Shown here piece by piece: positions 18,101 through 26,179 of a stretch of 64,000 nt of DNA. The stretch covers positions 3,083,001 through 3,147,000 of the forward strand of contig NZ_CP124535.1 in assembly GCF_029953595.1 (NCBI RefSeq). The letters are read 5' to 3'. A program made the translations under genes and the position numbers. The stretch's first letter is position 1. Each line of letters begins with the position of its first letter. The notes below the pieces were generated by a model. The model saw only the letters and a list, made by a program, of their open reading frames with translations, searched no databases and was not told the origin of the DNA. The DNA comes from Fuscovulum ytuae. Its GTDB lineage: Bacteria; Pseudomonadota; Alphaproteobacteria; Rhodobacterales; Rhodobacteraceae.

Positions 18101-18781
18101 TCACCTGATGCGGGCGGATCTCAGGCCCATGATCTGCCACAGGATCGTGGCGATACCGACGGTGCGAAAGATGTCGCGCAGCATGCGCATGTCATCAACC
18201 ATCCCACGCAGCCAGCCCCGCTTTTGCATTTTCGACGGGCTGTCCACTCCCGCAAGGGGAACAATGGCGATCCTGTGCCGCTGGCGCAGCCAAAGGCGGT
18301 TCAGAAACACCTCAAGCCCGAAGCCGCGCAGTTTGGCCACCTCTCCCAGATAAGGGCGGATCGTGTCGATGAACATCGCCCTTTCGCCAGAGATGTAATC
18401 GATCCCGATCAGCCGCCATGGCCGGGGGGCATTCGCGCGCAGGCTAATCGTGGCATCCGCAAGGCCCGTTCGCAGGGGCATCAGCAGGTCTGTGACATGC
18501 CGCGCGCTCAGTCCCTGCAAATCGGCATCAAGTAGCAGGACGATCCTTCCCCGCGCCTCTCCAAGACCCGCCGCGACAGCTGCCGATTTCCCGCCATTCG
18601 AAACCAGCGTCAGGACACGCGCGCCCAAGTCGCGCGCAACCTTGGCCGTTTGGTCGGTTGATCCGTCATCGACGACCAGCACCTCATCCACCCAAGCATG
18701 ATGCAGAACCGCTCCAAGAACCCGGGGCAGACGCGCGGCCTCGTTCCATGCCGGAATGATGCAGGTAACGGTCATATCCAT
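18101..18781 (-). CDS. Family 2 glycosyltransferase
   Basis: A 226-residue GT2 enzyme: TCIIPAWNEAARLPRVL at the N-terminus, the nucleotide-sugar site VVDDGSTDQT, the metal-binding LLLDADLQG, and a C-terminal membrane-proximal hydrophobic segment (TVGIATILWQIMG). It is shorter than dolichol-phosphate-mannose-synthase-type enzymes. Its start overlaps the end of the DedA-family gene; ATG 18781 has an AGGTG site, and ATG 18775 (four-nt ATGA overlap) is the alternative. It is the last gene of the four-gene operon running from 21264 to 18101. Confidence 0.82.
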   Translation of the reverse strand: MDMTVTCIIPAWNEAARLPRVLGAVLHHAWVDEVLVVDDGSTDQTAKVARDLGARVLTLVSNGGKSAAVAAGLGEARGRIVLLLDADLQGLSARHVTDLLMPLRTGLADATISLRANAPRPWRLIGIDYISGERAMFIDTIRPYLGEVAKLRGFGLEVFLNRLWLRQRHRIAIVPLAGVDSPSKMQKRGWLRGMVDDMRMLRDIFRTVGIATILWQIMGLRSARIR

Positions 18782-19317
18782 CGCCGCACCTGCATCACGG
18801 CGAAGACCAGCGCGCAACATACGCAAAGGACAATCAGCACGGTGACAGCTTCGGTCATGTCACCCGCGCCAATCGCCCGCCAGAAATGCCAGCCGATCAG
18901 GATGATGATGGATACTTTCAGCACGGTTCCAATCAAAGTCCAAACCAGAAAGGGCAGAAGGGACATGCGGCCAAAGCCTGCGGAAATCAGCGTCGGCAAT
19001 CCCGCGAAATGCGTCAGTTTCGCCGCAAGCAGCAGTTGGGAACCACGCTGCCGGAACAGCGCGACCGCCTTCTGCCGCACCAATTGCGGGCGAAGGCGCG
19101 GGGGCAAAAGGCCCGGCGCGCAGCGGCCAAACGCATAAAGAAGCATATCGCCTGCCAGATCGGCCAGCACCGCCACCGCCCAGACGATGCGAATGTCGGC
19201 CGCCCCCATCTGGGCCAGCGCCGTGGCCGCCAGAACAACAAGCGGGCCTTCGATCAGGGCAAGCAAGAACAGGATCAGCATACCATGATCGGCAAGGGCC
19301 GATTGCAACCCTTCCAT
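18772..19317 (-). CDS. DedA/VTT-family membrane protein
   Basis: A 181-residue membrane protein with the layout of the DedA/VTT superfamily: an N-terminal re-entrant helix, the EGPLVVLAATALAQ segment, the loop GDMLLYAFGR, a hydrophilic cytosolic stretch, then FAGLPTLISAGFGRM and C-terminal helices. DedA proteins are lipid scramblases or undecaprenyl-phosphate / phosphatidylethanolamine flippases. Lying between two glycosyltransferases, it could flip the lipid acceptor or product. It is 7 nt downstream of the GT21 gene and overlaps the GT2 gene. Confidence 0.8.
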   Translation of the reverse strand: MEGLQSALADHGMLILFLLALIEGPLVVLAATALAQMGAADIRIVWAVAVLADLAGDMLLYAFGRCAPGLLPPRLRPQLVRQKAVALFRQRGSQLLLAAKLTHFAGLPTLISAGFGRMSLLPFLVWTLIGTVLKVSIIILIGWHFWRAIGAGDMTEAVTVLIVLCVCCALVFAVMQVRRWI

Positions 19318-19324
19318 GCTGCGG

Positions 19325-20428
19325 CTACCCGGTTTGATCGGCGGTCTGCGGTGGGGCCATCGTGGTTCCCCTCCAGACGATGCCGCGCCCGCGGAACGTG
19401 GCCAGCCACAGCACCGGGATCATCGCATCACGCAGCACCATCGCCAGCAGCGACAATGGCCTGACTGGCCAACCCATTACACGGCAGAAGATCAGTTCCG
19501 ACCCGTAGAACAAGGTTGCCACCACCGCACCACCCCAAGGCCCGACCGCGACTGTCGCGGCAAGAACCGGGAAAAGCGCACCATTCAAGGGTTCCGCCAG
19601 AAAAAGGGCGGCAAACCCATCCCGCCGCACCTTGGACCAGCGCAATTGCCGCCCCCAAACCGTGCGCAGGTCTCGCCGTCCGATGGGTTGGGCAAAGGGC
19701 AGATGCGTCAGGCGCACATGCCGCCCAGCGTTGCGGACCAGCTTTGTCGCCGCCACGTCCTCGGCCAGATTGCGTCCCAGCGCCCGCAACCCGCCATGGG
19801 CATCCAGAAAGGCAGGGGCCCACATCAGTGTCTTGCCCTGCGCAAAGCCGTGGCCAAGTTCATCCGCAGCAAGTTGAAGTCGCGCCTGATTGCCGTTCAG
19901 GAACGCGATCTCCAACGCGCCCCAAAAACCCTCTGCCATCGTGCCAATAGGGGGCGAAGTCACAAGGCCCACATCGGCGGCATCAACGGCCATCAAGCGG
20001 TCGATATAGTCCGGCGGCAAAAGCAGGTTCGAATCCGCCATCACCACCCGGTCGCCTGCCGCAGCGCGCCAGCCCTTGACCAGATTGTTCAACTTCGGAT
20101 TTCCCGAAACCCTGTCCTCGCCAATCAAGAGGCGGGCAGGAATGTTCGGATTTCGCGCGATCAGCGCCCTGACAAGCGGGATCGCAGGGTCATCTTCGTG
20201 TCCGGCGCAGAAGATCACCTCGTATCGTGGCCAATGCAGGTGGAACGATGTTTCCAACGTCGTTTCGTCAAACCGATCCACCCCGCAGACCGGCCGCAAC
20301 AACGTGACAAAGACCGTCCGATCCACCGCGCCATCCACCCGCCCCTTGCGCCGCGCCACGAGCAGGCAGGACAAGAGATGCATGGCCGCCATCGCCACGA
20401 CAAATACCCCAAGCAGCGCCTCCATCAT
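19325..20428 (-). CDS. GT21 ceramide-glucosyltransferase-like enzyme
   Basis: A 367-residue membrane-bound glycosyltransferase of family GT21 (ceramide glucosyltransferase / HpnI group). It has an N-terminal helix, the metal-binding VVMADSN (about residue 132), DVAATKLV carrying the third aspartate, the processive-type RQLRWSKVRR motif and two or three C-terminal helices. Family members transfer a hexose to ceramide, diacylglycerol or hopanoid. Its start overlaps the stop of the upstream phosphoesterase by four nt. The lipid acceptor is not decidable from sequence. Confidence 0.82.
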   Translation of the reverse strand: MMEALLGVFVVAMAAMHLLSCLLVARRKGRVDGAVDRTVFVTLLRPVCGVDRFDETTLETSFHLHWPRYEVIFCAGHEDDPAIPLVRALIARNPNIPARLLIGEDRVSGNPKLNNLVKGWRAAAGDRVVMADSNLLLPPDYIDRLMAVDAADVGLVTSPPIGTMAEGFWGALEIAFLNGNQARLQLAADELGHGFAQGKTLMWAPAFLDAHGGLRALGRNLAEDVAATKLVRNAGRHVRLTHLPFAQPIGRRDLRTVWGRQLRWSKVRRDGFAALFLAEPLNGALFPVLAATVAVGPWGGAVVATLFYGSELIFCRVMGWPVRPLSLLAMVLRDAMIPVLWLATFRGRGIVWRGTTMAPPQTADQTG

Positions 20429-21264
20429 GCCACATCTCCGGCAGGGAGTTGTTCATGGATCGGGGATGCCGCCCCCGCCTCGACCGCGGCCCCAAGAAGT
20501 TGCAGCCGACCGTCCCACGTCTCGACAACGGCGGTGAAACTGTCCACCCAATCCCCGCAATTCACATAAAGCGGCCCGTGCTCTTCATGCAGCGCGGCGA
20601 TGTGGAAATGTCCGCAGACCACCCCGTCCAAGCCTTGCGCGCGCGCCAAGGCCACCAATCGGCGCTCATGCGCCCTGTTGCAGTAGATCAGGTCGTTGAC
20701 GGCGGAGAGCATGAGTTTCAGTGGCCCACGCCCATGCGGCCCAAAGGCAAAGCGCAACCGCCTAAGCCCGCTGTCGAGCAAAAGCAGCAGGCTATCCAAC
20801 CGCGATCCAAGCCGCGTCAAAAGGTGAAAACGCAAAGGGCGCGCATCACAGACATCGCCATGGATCACCAAAAGGCGCCGCCCGTCCCCCGTCGCATGGA
20901 TGGCATGGTCACTCGGCGCGACAGGCAGTTCGATTTCGCCGGCAAGCCCCGATTTGCAGCGCGCAGACATATAAGGCGCATCATGGTTGCCGCGAAGGTA
21001 AACCAACCGGCTGCCCTCTTCGGCGCGCTGCCGCAAGAGTTCGACAACCCGCCGTTCGGCCGTGCCCCAGCGCAAGACCAGTGGGTGCCATATGTCGAAT
21101 ATATCGCCAACAAGGAAGATCGTGTCAGCGCTATGCGCTTCAAGAAAGCCCGCGACCAAATCGGCCCGCCCGCCCAAGGCGCCAAGGTGGAGGTCGGAAA
21201 GAAAAAGGGCACGATGCCGTTGGCCCTGCGCTCGCCCGAGGTGACATGGTTCCATGCGCGCCAC
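20425..21264 (-). CDS. LpxH-like metallophosphoesterase
   Basis: A 279-residue calcineurin-like phosphoesterase with all metal motifs in order: FLSDLHLGALGG, GDIFDIW, RGNHDAPY, VIHGDVCD and GHFHIAAL. It resembles the UDP-2,3-diacylglucosamine diphosphatase (LpxH) group but is longer than E. coli LpxH (about 240 residues) and sits with glycolipid genes rather than lipid A genes. It is the first gene of the operon; ATG 21264 or 21255. An activity on a lipid-linked pyrophosphate or a UDP-sugar lipid is inference. Confidence 0.8.
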   Translation of the reverse strand: MARMEPCHLGRAQGQRHRALFLSDLHLGALGGRADLVAGFLEAHSADTIFLVGDIFDIWHPLVLRWGTAERRVVELLRQRAEEGSRLVYLRGNHDAPYMSARCKSGLAGEIELPVAPSDHAIHATGDGRRLLVIHGDVCDARPLRFHLLTRLGSRLDSLLLLLDSGLRRLRFAFGPHGRGPLKLMLSAVNDLIYCNRAHERRLVALARAQGLDGVVCGHFHIAALHEEHGPLYVNCGDWVDSFTAVVETWDGRLQLLGAAVEAGAASPIHEQLPAGDVA

Positions 21265-21672
21265 TCCTCATTGAGTTAGCGCGAGACTCTCCGCAGACGG
21301 TGACGGCAGAATGTCGGCTATGTCTCACTTTTGCGAAGTTGCGGGACGTAACCACGATGCGGCAGGCGAAGGCTTAAACCTGTTGATCTTTCGCCCATTT
21401 CGTTCGACCGCAGCTGAAACAGGTATCGACACTCGTTCCGCTAGGCTGGCGGCCCACTTGGCAAAGTCGGTCTGCAACGGCGCGACCGCCCTGATTTTCC
21501 TTTGTCTATAAGGATTTCAGTTTCCAACACGGGGCGATTAGACGACCGCATACTGCTGGCCAATATGCATTATCCGCCGTCGATGCGCGTCTTCACAAAA
21601 GCTGGTCAAACCGCACTTACCCCTTGCCCGGAAGGCGTTTCCTGCATCGCAACGGCATGAAGGGGAAAAGGT
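21265..21672. other. Intergenic region, no gene recognised
   Basis: About 400 nt upstream of the LpxH-like operon and downstream of the SRP RNA. No plausible coding frame with a ribosome site, no tRNA and no strong hairpin was seen. It must hold the promoter of the minus-strand operon; CTTTGTCTATAAGG near 21500 reads on the plus strand and is not convincing. Confidence 0.5.
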
Positions 21673-21766
21673 GAGAGGCTGGACAACGACCCAAGCGGGG
21701 CTCGTTACGGCTGCTTCCTTCCGGACCTGACCGGGTTGGCGAGGCGCTCGCCCGCGCCAACCTCTC
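21673..21766 (-). ncRNA. ffs: Small signal recognition particle RNA (4.5S)
   Basis: A 94-nt RNA whose apical part contains the universally conserved SRP core GGTCAGGTCCGGAAGGAAGC (read on the minus strand), followed by AGCC. The ends pair: GAGAGG at the 5' end with CCTCTC at the 3' end. Internal segments extend one long hairpin, as in other alphaproteobacterial SRP RNAs. It binds Ffh for co-translational membrane targeting. A promoter is placed exactly upstream. Confidence 0.95.
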
Positions 21767-21773
21767 GACGCTG

Positions 21774-21802
21774 CATATAGGCCCGCGGCCCCGGATTCGC
21801 AA
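21774..21802 (-). promoter_or_regulatory. Sigma-70-type promoter of the SRP RNA
   Basis: On the minus strand TTGCGA (21802-21797) and TATATG (21779-21774) are separated by 17 nt. The -10 element is 7 nt from the first G of the SRP RNA at 21766. The spacing agrees with the independently predicted RNA 5' end. Confidence 0.65.
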
Positions 21803-21884
21803 GCGCCCTGCCGCCTTGTGTCAATCTTGTGGTCTGGATCGGCCCGGTCGTCTAACCTTGCCACAGCAACGGGGGGAAACGCGC

Positions 21885-23255
21885 ATGCCCGGCACAATCC
21901 GCATCGACTGGCCTGAACACGGTACGCCCGATCTGCCACCGCCGCTCTCCCTGCCGGAATTGACCGCGCGCCTTGCGGCCCTGCGCGCCGCCGCTGACAA
22001 GCGGGGCTATGAGGCGCTGGTCATCTACGGCGACCGCGAGCATGCCGCCAATCTGCACTGGATTACGGGCTTTGACCCCCGCTTCGAAGAGGCGGTCCTG
22101 ATCGTCACCGCGACCGATGCCCTGCTCCTCGCCGGGAACGAATGCCTGCCCTATACCGAAACCTCGCCCCTCGTCGCGGCAGGCATGATCCGTAGCGCGC
22201 ATTGCGCGAGCCTTTCGCTTCCGTCCCAACCGCGCGGCACGGCAAGGCTTGCCGATCTTCTGGTCGAGGCACTGCCGAAAGGCACCATCGGTGCCATCGG
22301 CTGGAAATGGTTCGGCCCGGATGAAGTGGACGATCCCGCCACCACGCTCGACATCCCCGCTTTTCTTGCCGATCCGCTGCGCCGCCATGCGGCACGGGTG
22401 GAAAACGCCACCGACCTTCTGATGCACCCCGCCCATGGCCTGCGCGCCCGTGTGGATGCCGCCGAAATCGCGCGGTTGGAATTCGCCAATCATATGGCCG
22501 CCGCCGCCCTTCGCCGTATGGTGCAGGGTTTCCGCGACGGCCAGACCGACTTCGCCGCGGTCGAGACCGCGCGTATCGGCGGCCTGCCCCTTGGCTGCCA
22601 TGTCACCTTCGCTACGGGAGGCCGCGCCGCGCAGGGCCTGTCCGGCCCGACGGGGCAGCGCTTGGCGCTTGGCTCGCCCCTCTCCTTCAACATCTGTCAC
22701 TGGGGCGCCAATATCTGCCGCGCCGGATGGGTGGCGCGGGGGGCGGCTGATCTGCCCATCCCGGCGCAGGATTATCTGGAAGCCTTCGTTCAGCCCTATA
22801 TGCAGGCCATGTCCGACTGGTGCGCGCTGATGCGCCCAGGCGTCCCCGGCCATGCGGTATGGGACATGATCCAGACCCGCCTGCCCGCGGCGACTTTCGG
22901 CATTACGCTCAATCCCGGCCATCTGATCGGGCTGGATGAATGGCTCTCTTCGCCGATCTACGCGGGGTCGGACATTCCGGTCGCATCCGGCATGGCGATG
23001 CAGATGGATGTGATCCCGGGCCATCCCCTCTATGGCTCCACCCGGATGGAAGATGGCTATGTCATCGCCGATGCCACCTTGCGCGAAACGCTGGCGCGCA
23101 ACTTCCCCGAGGTTGCCGCCCGCTGCGAGGCCCGCGCAAGGTTCCTGCGTGAGGTGATCGGCATGGACTGCCCCGAAACCCTGCTTCCCCTTGCCGATAC
23201 CTGCGGGATCATCGCGCCATGGCTTCTGGACCCGGCGCAGGTGATGGTTGTCTGA
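21885..23255 (+). CDS. M24 (Xaa-Pro peptidase/creatinase) fold protein with degenerate metal site
   Basis: A 456-residue protein with the creatinase N-domain followed by a pita-bread M24 domain. The histidine loop NPGHLIGLDEW and the terminal MEDGYV are present. The paired aspartates expected near SFNICHWGANICRAGW are absent, and the penultimate metal glutamate appears replaced in MDVIPGHP. So at most two of five aminopeptidase metal ligands remain; creatinase-type (metal-free) activity or a non-catalytic role is more likely than Xaa-Pro aminopeptidase. ATG 21885 follows GGGGGGAAACGCGC. Confidence 0.75.
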   Translation: MPGTIRIDWPEHGTPDLPPPLSLPELTARLAALRAAADKRGYEALVIYGDREHAANLHWITGFDPRFEEAVLIVTATDALLLAGNECLPYTETSPLVAAGMIRSAHCASLSLPSQPRGTARLADLLVEALPKGTIGAIGWKWFGPDEVDDPATTLDIPAFLADPLRRHAARVENATDLLMHPAHGLRARVDAAEIARLEFANHMAAAALRRMVQGFRDGQTDFAAVETARIGGLPLGCHVTFATGGRAAQGLSGPTGQRLALGSPLSFNICHWGANICRAGWVARGAADLPIPAQDYLEAFVQPYMQAMSDWCALMRPGVPGHAVWDMIQTRLPAATFGITLNPGHLIGLDEWLSSPIYAGSDIPVASGMAMQMDVIPGHPLYGSTRMEDGYVIADATLRETLARNFPEVAARCEARARFLREVIGMDCPETLLPLADTCGIIAPWLLDPAQVMVV

Positions 23256-23345
23256 ACAGGGTGGCGCGAACGGGCGCGGCTTGTTCAGCTTTGCTTCATT
23301 GGTGCGGCCTAGCCTTCATCCTTTGGCAAGGAAGTGAGTCGAAAT

Positions 23346-23425
23346 CGTGGTTAACAGCAAAGATTGCCGAATTCTTGCTGCACAGGGCGTGACCACAGTT
23401 TGCTGCACAAAACAGGGCACAAAGG
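23346..23425 (-). repeat. Dispersed element copy C (short variant) in convergent gap
   Basis: Minus strand holds TTTGTGCCCTGTTTTGTGC then AGCAAACTGTGG, and ends with GTTAACCACG. The same core occurs at 38736-38822 and 60003-60080. This copy lacks the 12-nt internal duplication of TTTTGTGC present in the other two. It starts 50 nt after the stop of the HAD gene on the same strand. Confidence 0.7.
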
Positions 23426-23474
23426 ATTCCGGGGATTTCTTCGAATTAATGCAGCGTTCGCAAAGGCTTGGCCG

Positions 23475-24101
23475 TCAAATCACGCCCGCCGCCCGCGCCC
23501 CCGCCAACAAATCCGCCGCGACATGCCGCGCATATCGCCCCTCTGTCGGGGCCACGTCTGGCACCTGCACCACCACGCAACCCGCCCGATGCGCGGCCTC
23601 TGCCCCCACATCGCTGTCTTCAAAGACAAGACAGCGCGCCGGGTCCACCCCCAGCCGCTCTGCCGCCAACAGATAGGGCTCTGGCGCGGGCTTCGGCTGC
23701 CTAACATCATCAAAGGTCACGACGGTGCGGAAATGATGCGCGATCCCCGCAAGACCCAGCTTGTGATGCGCGCCCTCGCGGCCCGTCGATGTGACAAGGC
23801 CAAGGGGATGTTGAAGGATTTCAAGTAGTTCCACCGCCCCGGCCTTCAGGTCCAGCCCTGTATGAAGGCCACCGTCAAAGGCTTTGCGCCACTCGGCATG
23901 AAAGGCCTGAAGGTCAATCCCCGGCAGCGTCTCACGGATGATCTGGGCGGCCTGCGGTTCGGCCTTGCCGACAAGACGGTGCATGAAGGCCGCATCGACG
24001 GCATGGCCGACGGCGGCAAAAGCCTCGATCCCCGTGACCAGTGCAAGGCGCTCTGTATCCACAAGGGTGCCGTCCAGATCGAAGAAGACCGCGTCGAACA
24101 T
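23475..24101 (-). CDS. HAD-superfamily phosphatase (beta-phosphoglucomutase/phosphoglycolate-phosphatase type)
   Basis: A 208-residue HAD subfamily IA hydrolase: motif I FFDLDGTLVDT at the N-terminus, an alpha-helical cap, motif II LVTSTGRE, motif III lysine in RQPKPAPEPYLLA, motif IV VFEDSDVGAEAA. Small phosphorylated metabolites are the usual substrates; which one cannot be told. It is downstream of the CpdB-like gene (36-nt gap), so both may contribute to nucleotide or sugar-phosphate salvage. It ends in a convergent gap carrying a dispersed repeat. Confidence 0.82.
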   Translation of the reverse strand: MFDAVFFDLDGTLVDTERLALVTGIEAFAAVGHAVDAAFMHRLVGKAEPQAAQIIRETLPGIDLQAFHAEWRKAFDGGLHTGLDLKAGAVELLEILQHPLGLVTSTGREGAHHKLGLAGIAHHFRTVVTFDDVRQPKPAPEPYLLAAERLGVDPARCLVFEDSDVGAEAAHRAGCVVVQVPDVAPTEGRYARHVAADLLAGARAAGVI

Positions 24102-24137
24102 GGGAACCTCCAGCCGTTCCCCTGCGGCCTTATCCCA

Positions 24138-26039
24138 TCACAGCCGCAGACGGAAGCGCGCCATCCCCCGTTCCGCCACCCCCAGAAATTCGGGCGACAG
24201 ATGGGCGATATCCGCCAAACACCCCATTGCCCCCATCCCTGTCTCTATCTCCACCGACGTCCCGCCCATCGGCCTGAACCGCCACCCCTCCGTGGCCACG
24301 GGCGCCACCTGGCCGCCACGGGCCAGAAACTCCATCACCGTGGTCCGTGTTTCTACGCCATCGTCCAGCAAGACGCGATCGGGCCGGCAGGCGGGAAAGC
24401 CGCCGCTGCCTGCCGCACGAAAGCTGTTTGTGACAAGAATGAACGTCTCATCAGGGGAAATGCGCTTCCCCTGGCGCCGCAGCGGCCCGATGCGGTGCGA
24501 ATTTCCCTTTGCGATAGAACCCGTTGGCAGGAATCGTGCCGGTGCGGCGACGTCGACCGTATGGGAAATTCCGTCAATCATCATCAGGTCGAAACCCGGC
24601 ACATCCTTTCGGATTAGGCTTTGCTGATGCAGTCCCGGTCTGATCTGGGTGAAAAGGATCGCTGCTCGTTCAAGCCAAGCAGACAGTTCCGCTCCGGTGA
24701 TGGCAAGGGCGACGACCGTGTCGGGATGGGGGCAAAGATCGACCAAGTGGCGCAAGGACAGGGGCCCGGCCGGGATATCCGTGAACTCTGTCGATCCTCC
24801 GCGCCCTCCGGTCCGGAACGGGGATGTGGTCGAAAGGATCGGCAACCCGGCAAAGGCCCCCCCTGCCAATCTCCGCCGCACATAATCGGCCTGGGCTGCC
24901 GCGACCGTGCGCAAGGCAAGGCTGGGAGAGACAAGGTCAAAATAGCTGTGCAGACGATACGGCGTTTCCCCGACGGCCTTCCCAAGCCAGCGCCGCGTTG
25001 CCCTATGGGCCTGCTCACAGACCTCGGAAAGGCCGAACACATGCGCGCTTTCCGTTACCTTCCGTTCCGCCCGGTCCAATCGGGGGCTATCGGCCTCGGC
25101 CGTAGGAAAGACCGCCACATCGCTTGGCCGCACCACCCACCGGCCACCTTCATCGACCAAGTCGAGGTCGATTTTGCCCAGATGTGATCCGTGAAAACCG
25201 GGCATGACGGCAGGGCGGCCATGCAGAAGGGTCTGGTCTGGGCCAGAATGCTGGGGAAAAACAGCATGTTCGTGACCAAGGATGATGGCATCCGCGCCTG
25301 AGAGTCGGGCAAGTGGGTGCGCGGCATGTTCCATCAAGGGCTGCTCTGCCGCCTCGCCCAGCCCAGTATGGGCCAACAGAACAACCACATCTGCCCCCTT
25401 GCGGCGCAAGTCCGTGACGGCCTCGGTCGCGGCGGGAATAGGGTCGCTTACCCCGATCCGCCCGCCGATCCGTGCGTTTTCCCAGATTGCCGTCTGTGGC
25501 GGGGCGATCCCTGTAATCCCGATCCGCAACCGATGCACTTGGCCCCTGTCATCGCGTATCTCGCGTTCGATCAGGATGCCGCTTTGCACAAAGCGTCGTC
25601 CGTCCAGCGCATAGAGATTTGCCGAAACCATGGGAAACTGCGCTTCATCCAGCGCCCGTTCCAAAACATCCAGTCCCCTGCTGAATTCGTGATTGCCCAA
25701 AGTCGCTGCGTCATATCCCAGCGCGTTCATCGCCGCGATCATCGGATGGGGCTGTCCTGCGCCCTCTTCGGCGGCCCAGTCGCCCAAGGCGCTGCCGTGT
25801 AGAAAATCCCCATTGTCAAGAAGAAGGGTATTCGGGCATCCCGCCCGCGCCGTTTCGATTTTGTCGGCAAGGGCTGCAAGGCCCAGCCCGCTTTGCGGCT
25901 GGTCGCGGCGATAATCCCAACCTAGCGCATGCGCATGCAGGTCTGTCGTCGCAAGAAGACGAAGCGTGGCATGAATCTGGGACAACTGACCAATCCCGAA
26001 AATCGCTACGAACCAAAAAGCGGACAGGTTGTGTGTCAA
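24138..26039 (-). CDS. CpdB-like 2',3'-cyclic-nucleotide phosphodiesterase / 3'-nucleotidase
   Basis: A 633-residue two-domain 5'-nucleotidase-family protein. Metallophosphatase motifs are TTDLHAH (about residue 32), LLLDNGDFLHGS, LGNHEFSRG, LLAHTGLG and ILGHEHAVFP. The C-terminal substrate domain has NSFRAAGSGGFPA, typical of CpdB. Such enzymes act in the periplasm on 2',3'-cyclic nucleotides from RNA decay. The N-terminal hydrophobic stretch (LSAFWFVAIFGIG) is a weak signal peptide, so export is probable but not certain. Divergent from nudC. Confidence 0.85.
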   Translation of the reverse strand: MTHNLSAFWFVAIFGIGQLSQIHATLRLLATTDLHAHALGWDYRRDQPQSGLGLAALADKIETARAGCPNTLLLDNGDFLHGSALGDWAAEEGAGQPHPMIAAMNALGYDAATLGNHEFSRGLDVLERALDEAQFPMVSANLYALDGRRFVQSGILIEREIRDDRGQVHRLRIGITGIAPPQTAIWENARIGGRIGVSDPIPAATEAVTDLRRKGADVVVLLAHTGLGEAAEQPLMEHAAHPLARLSGADAIILGHEHAVFPQHSGPDQTLLHGRPAVMPGFHGSHLGKIDLDLVDEGGRWVVRPSDVAVFPTAEADSPRLDRAERKVTESAHVFGLSEVCEQAHRATRRWLGKAVGETPYRLHSYFDLVSPSLALRTVAAAQADYVRRRLAGGAFAGLPILSTTSPFRTGGRGGSTEFTDIPAGPLSLRHLVDLCPHPDTVVALAITGAELSAWLERAAILFTQIRPGLHQQSLIRKDVPGFDLMMIDGISHTVDVAAPARFLPTGSIAKGNSHRIGPLRRQGKRISPDETFILVTNSFRAAGSGGFPACRPDRVLLDDGVETRTTVMEFLARGGQVAPVATEGWRFRPMGGTSVEIETGMGAMGCLADIAHLSPEFLGVAERGMARFRLRL

Positions 26040-26042
26040 CTT

Positions 26043-26062
26043 CAGATTACAACTGTGATCTG
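26043..26062. promoter_or_regulatory. Operator-like inverted repeat upstream of the CpdB-like gene
   Basis: CAGATTACA and TGTGATCTG (8 of 9 complementary) are separated by two nt. The repeat sits 4-23 nt upstream of the CpdB-like start codon in the divergent gap with nudC. It could be a repressor site or a 5'-UTR hairpin. Confidence 0.4.
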
Positions 26063-26179
26063 TTTGCCCGTCGAGTCAAGGGCTGCTGAACGTGATGCCC
26101 TTGGCCAATGGGTGATGCGCGCATTTGCCTTGCGAAATCCGGCGTGGCATGGAGGCGCGATAGAAACAAAGGATGGGCC

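Noticed and set aside
21265..21672. tRNA or second small RNA in the 400-nt gap
   Set aside because: No acceptor-stem pairing, no GGTTCRA T-loop and no terminator hairpin were found on either strand.
23346..23425. Dispersed element as a replication origin with DnaA boxes
   Set aside because: No TTATCCACA-type boxes and no dnaA, dnaN or parAB genes are nearby. The element recurs three times at gene 3' ends, which does not fit an origin.
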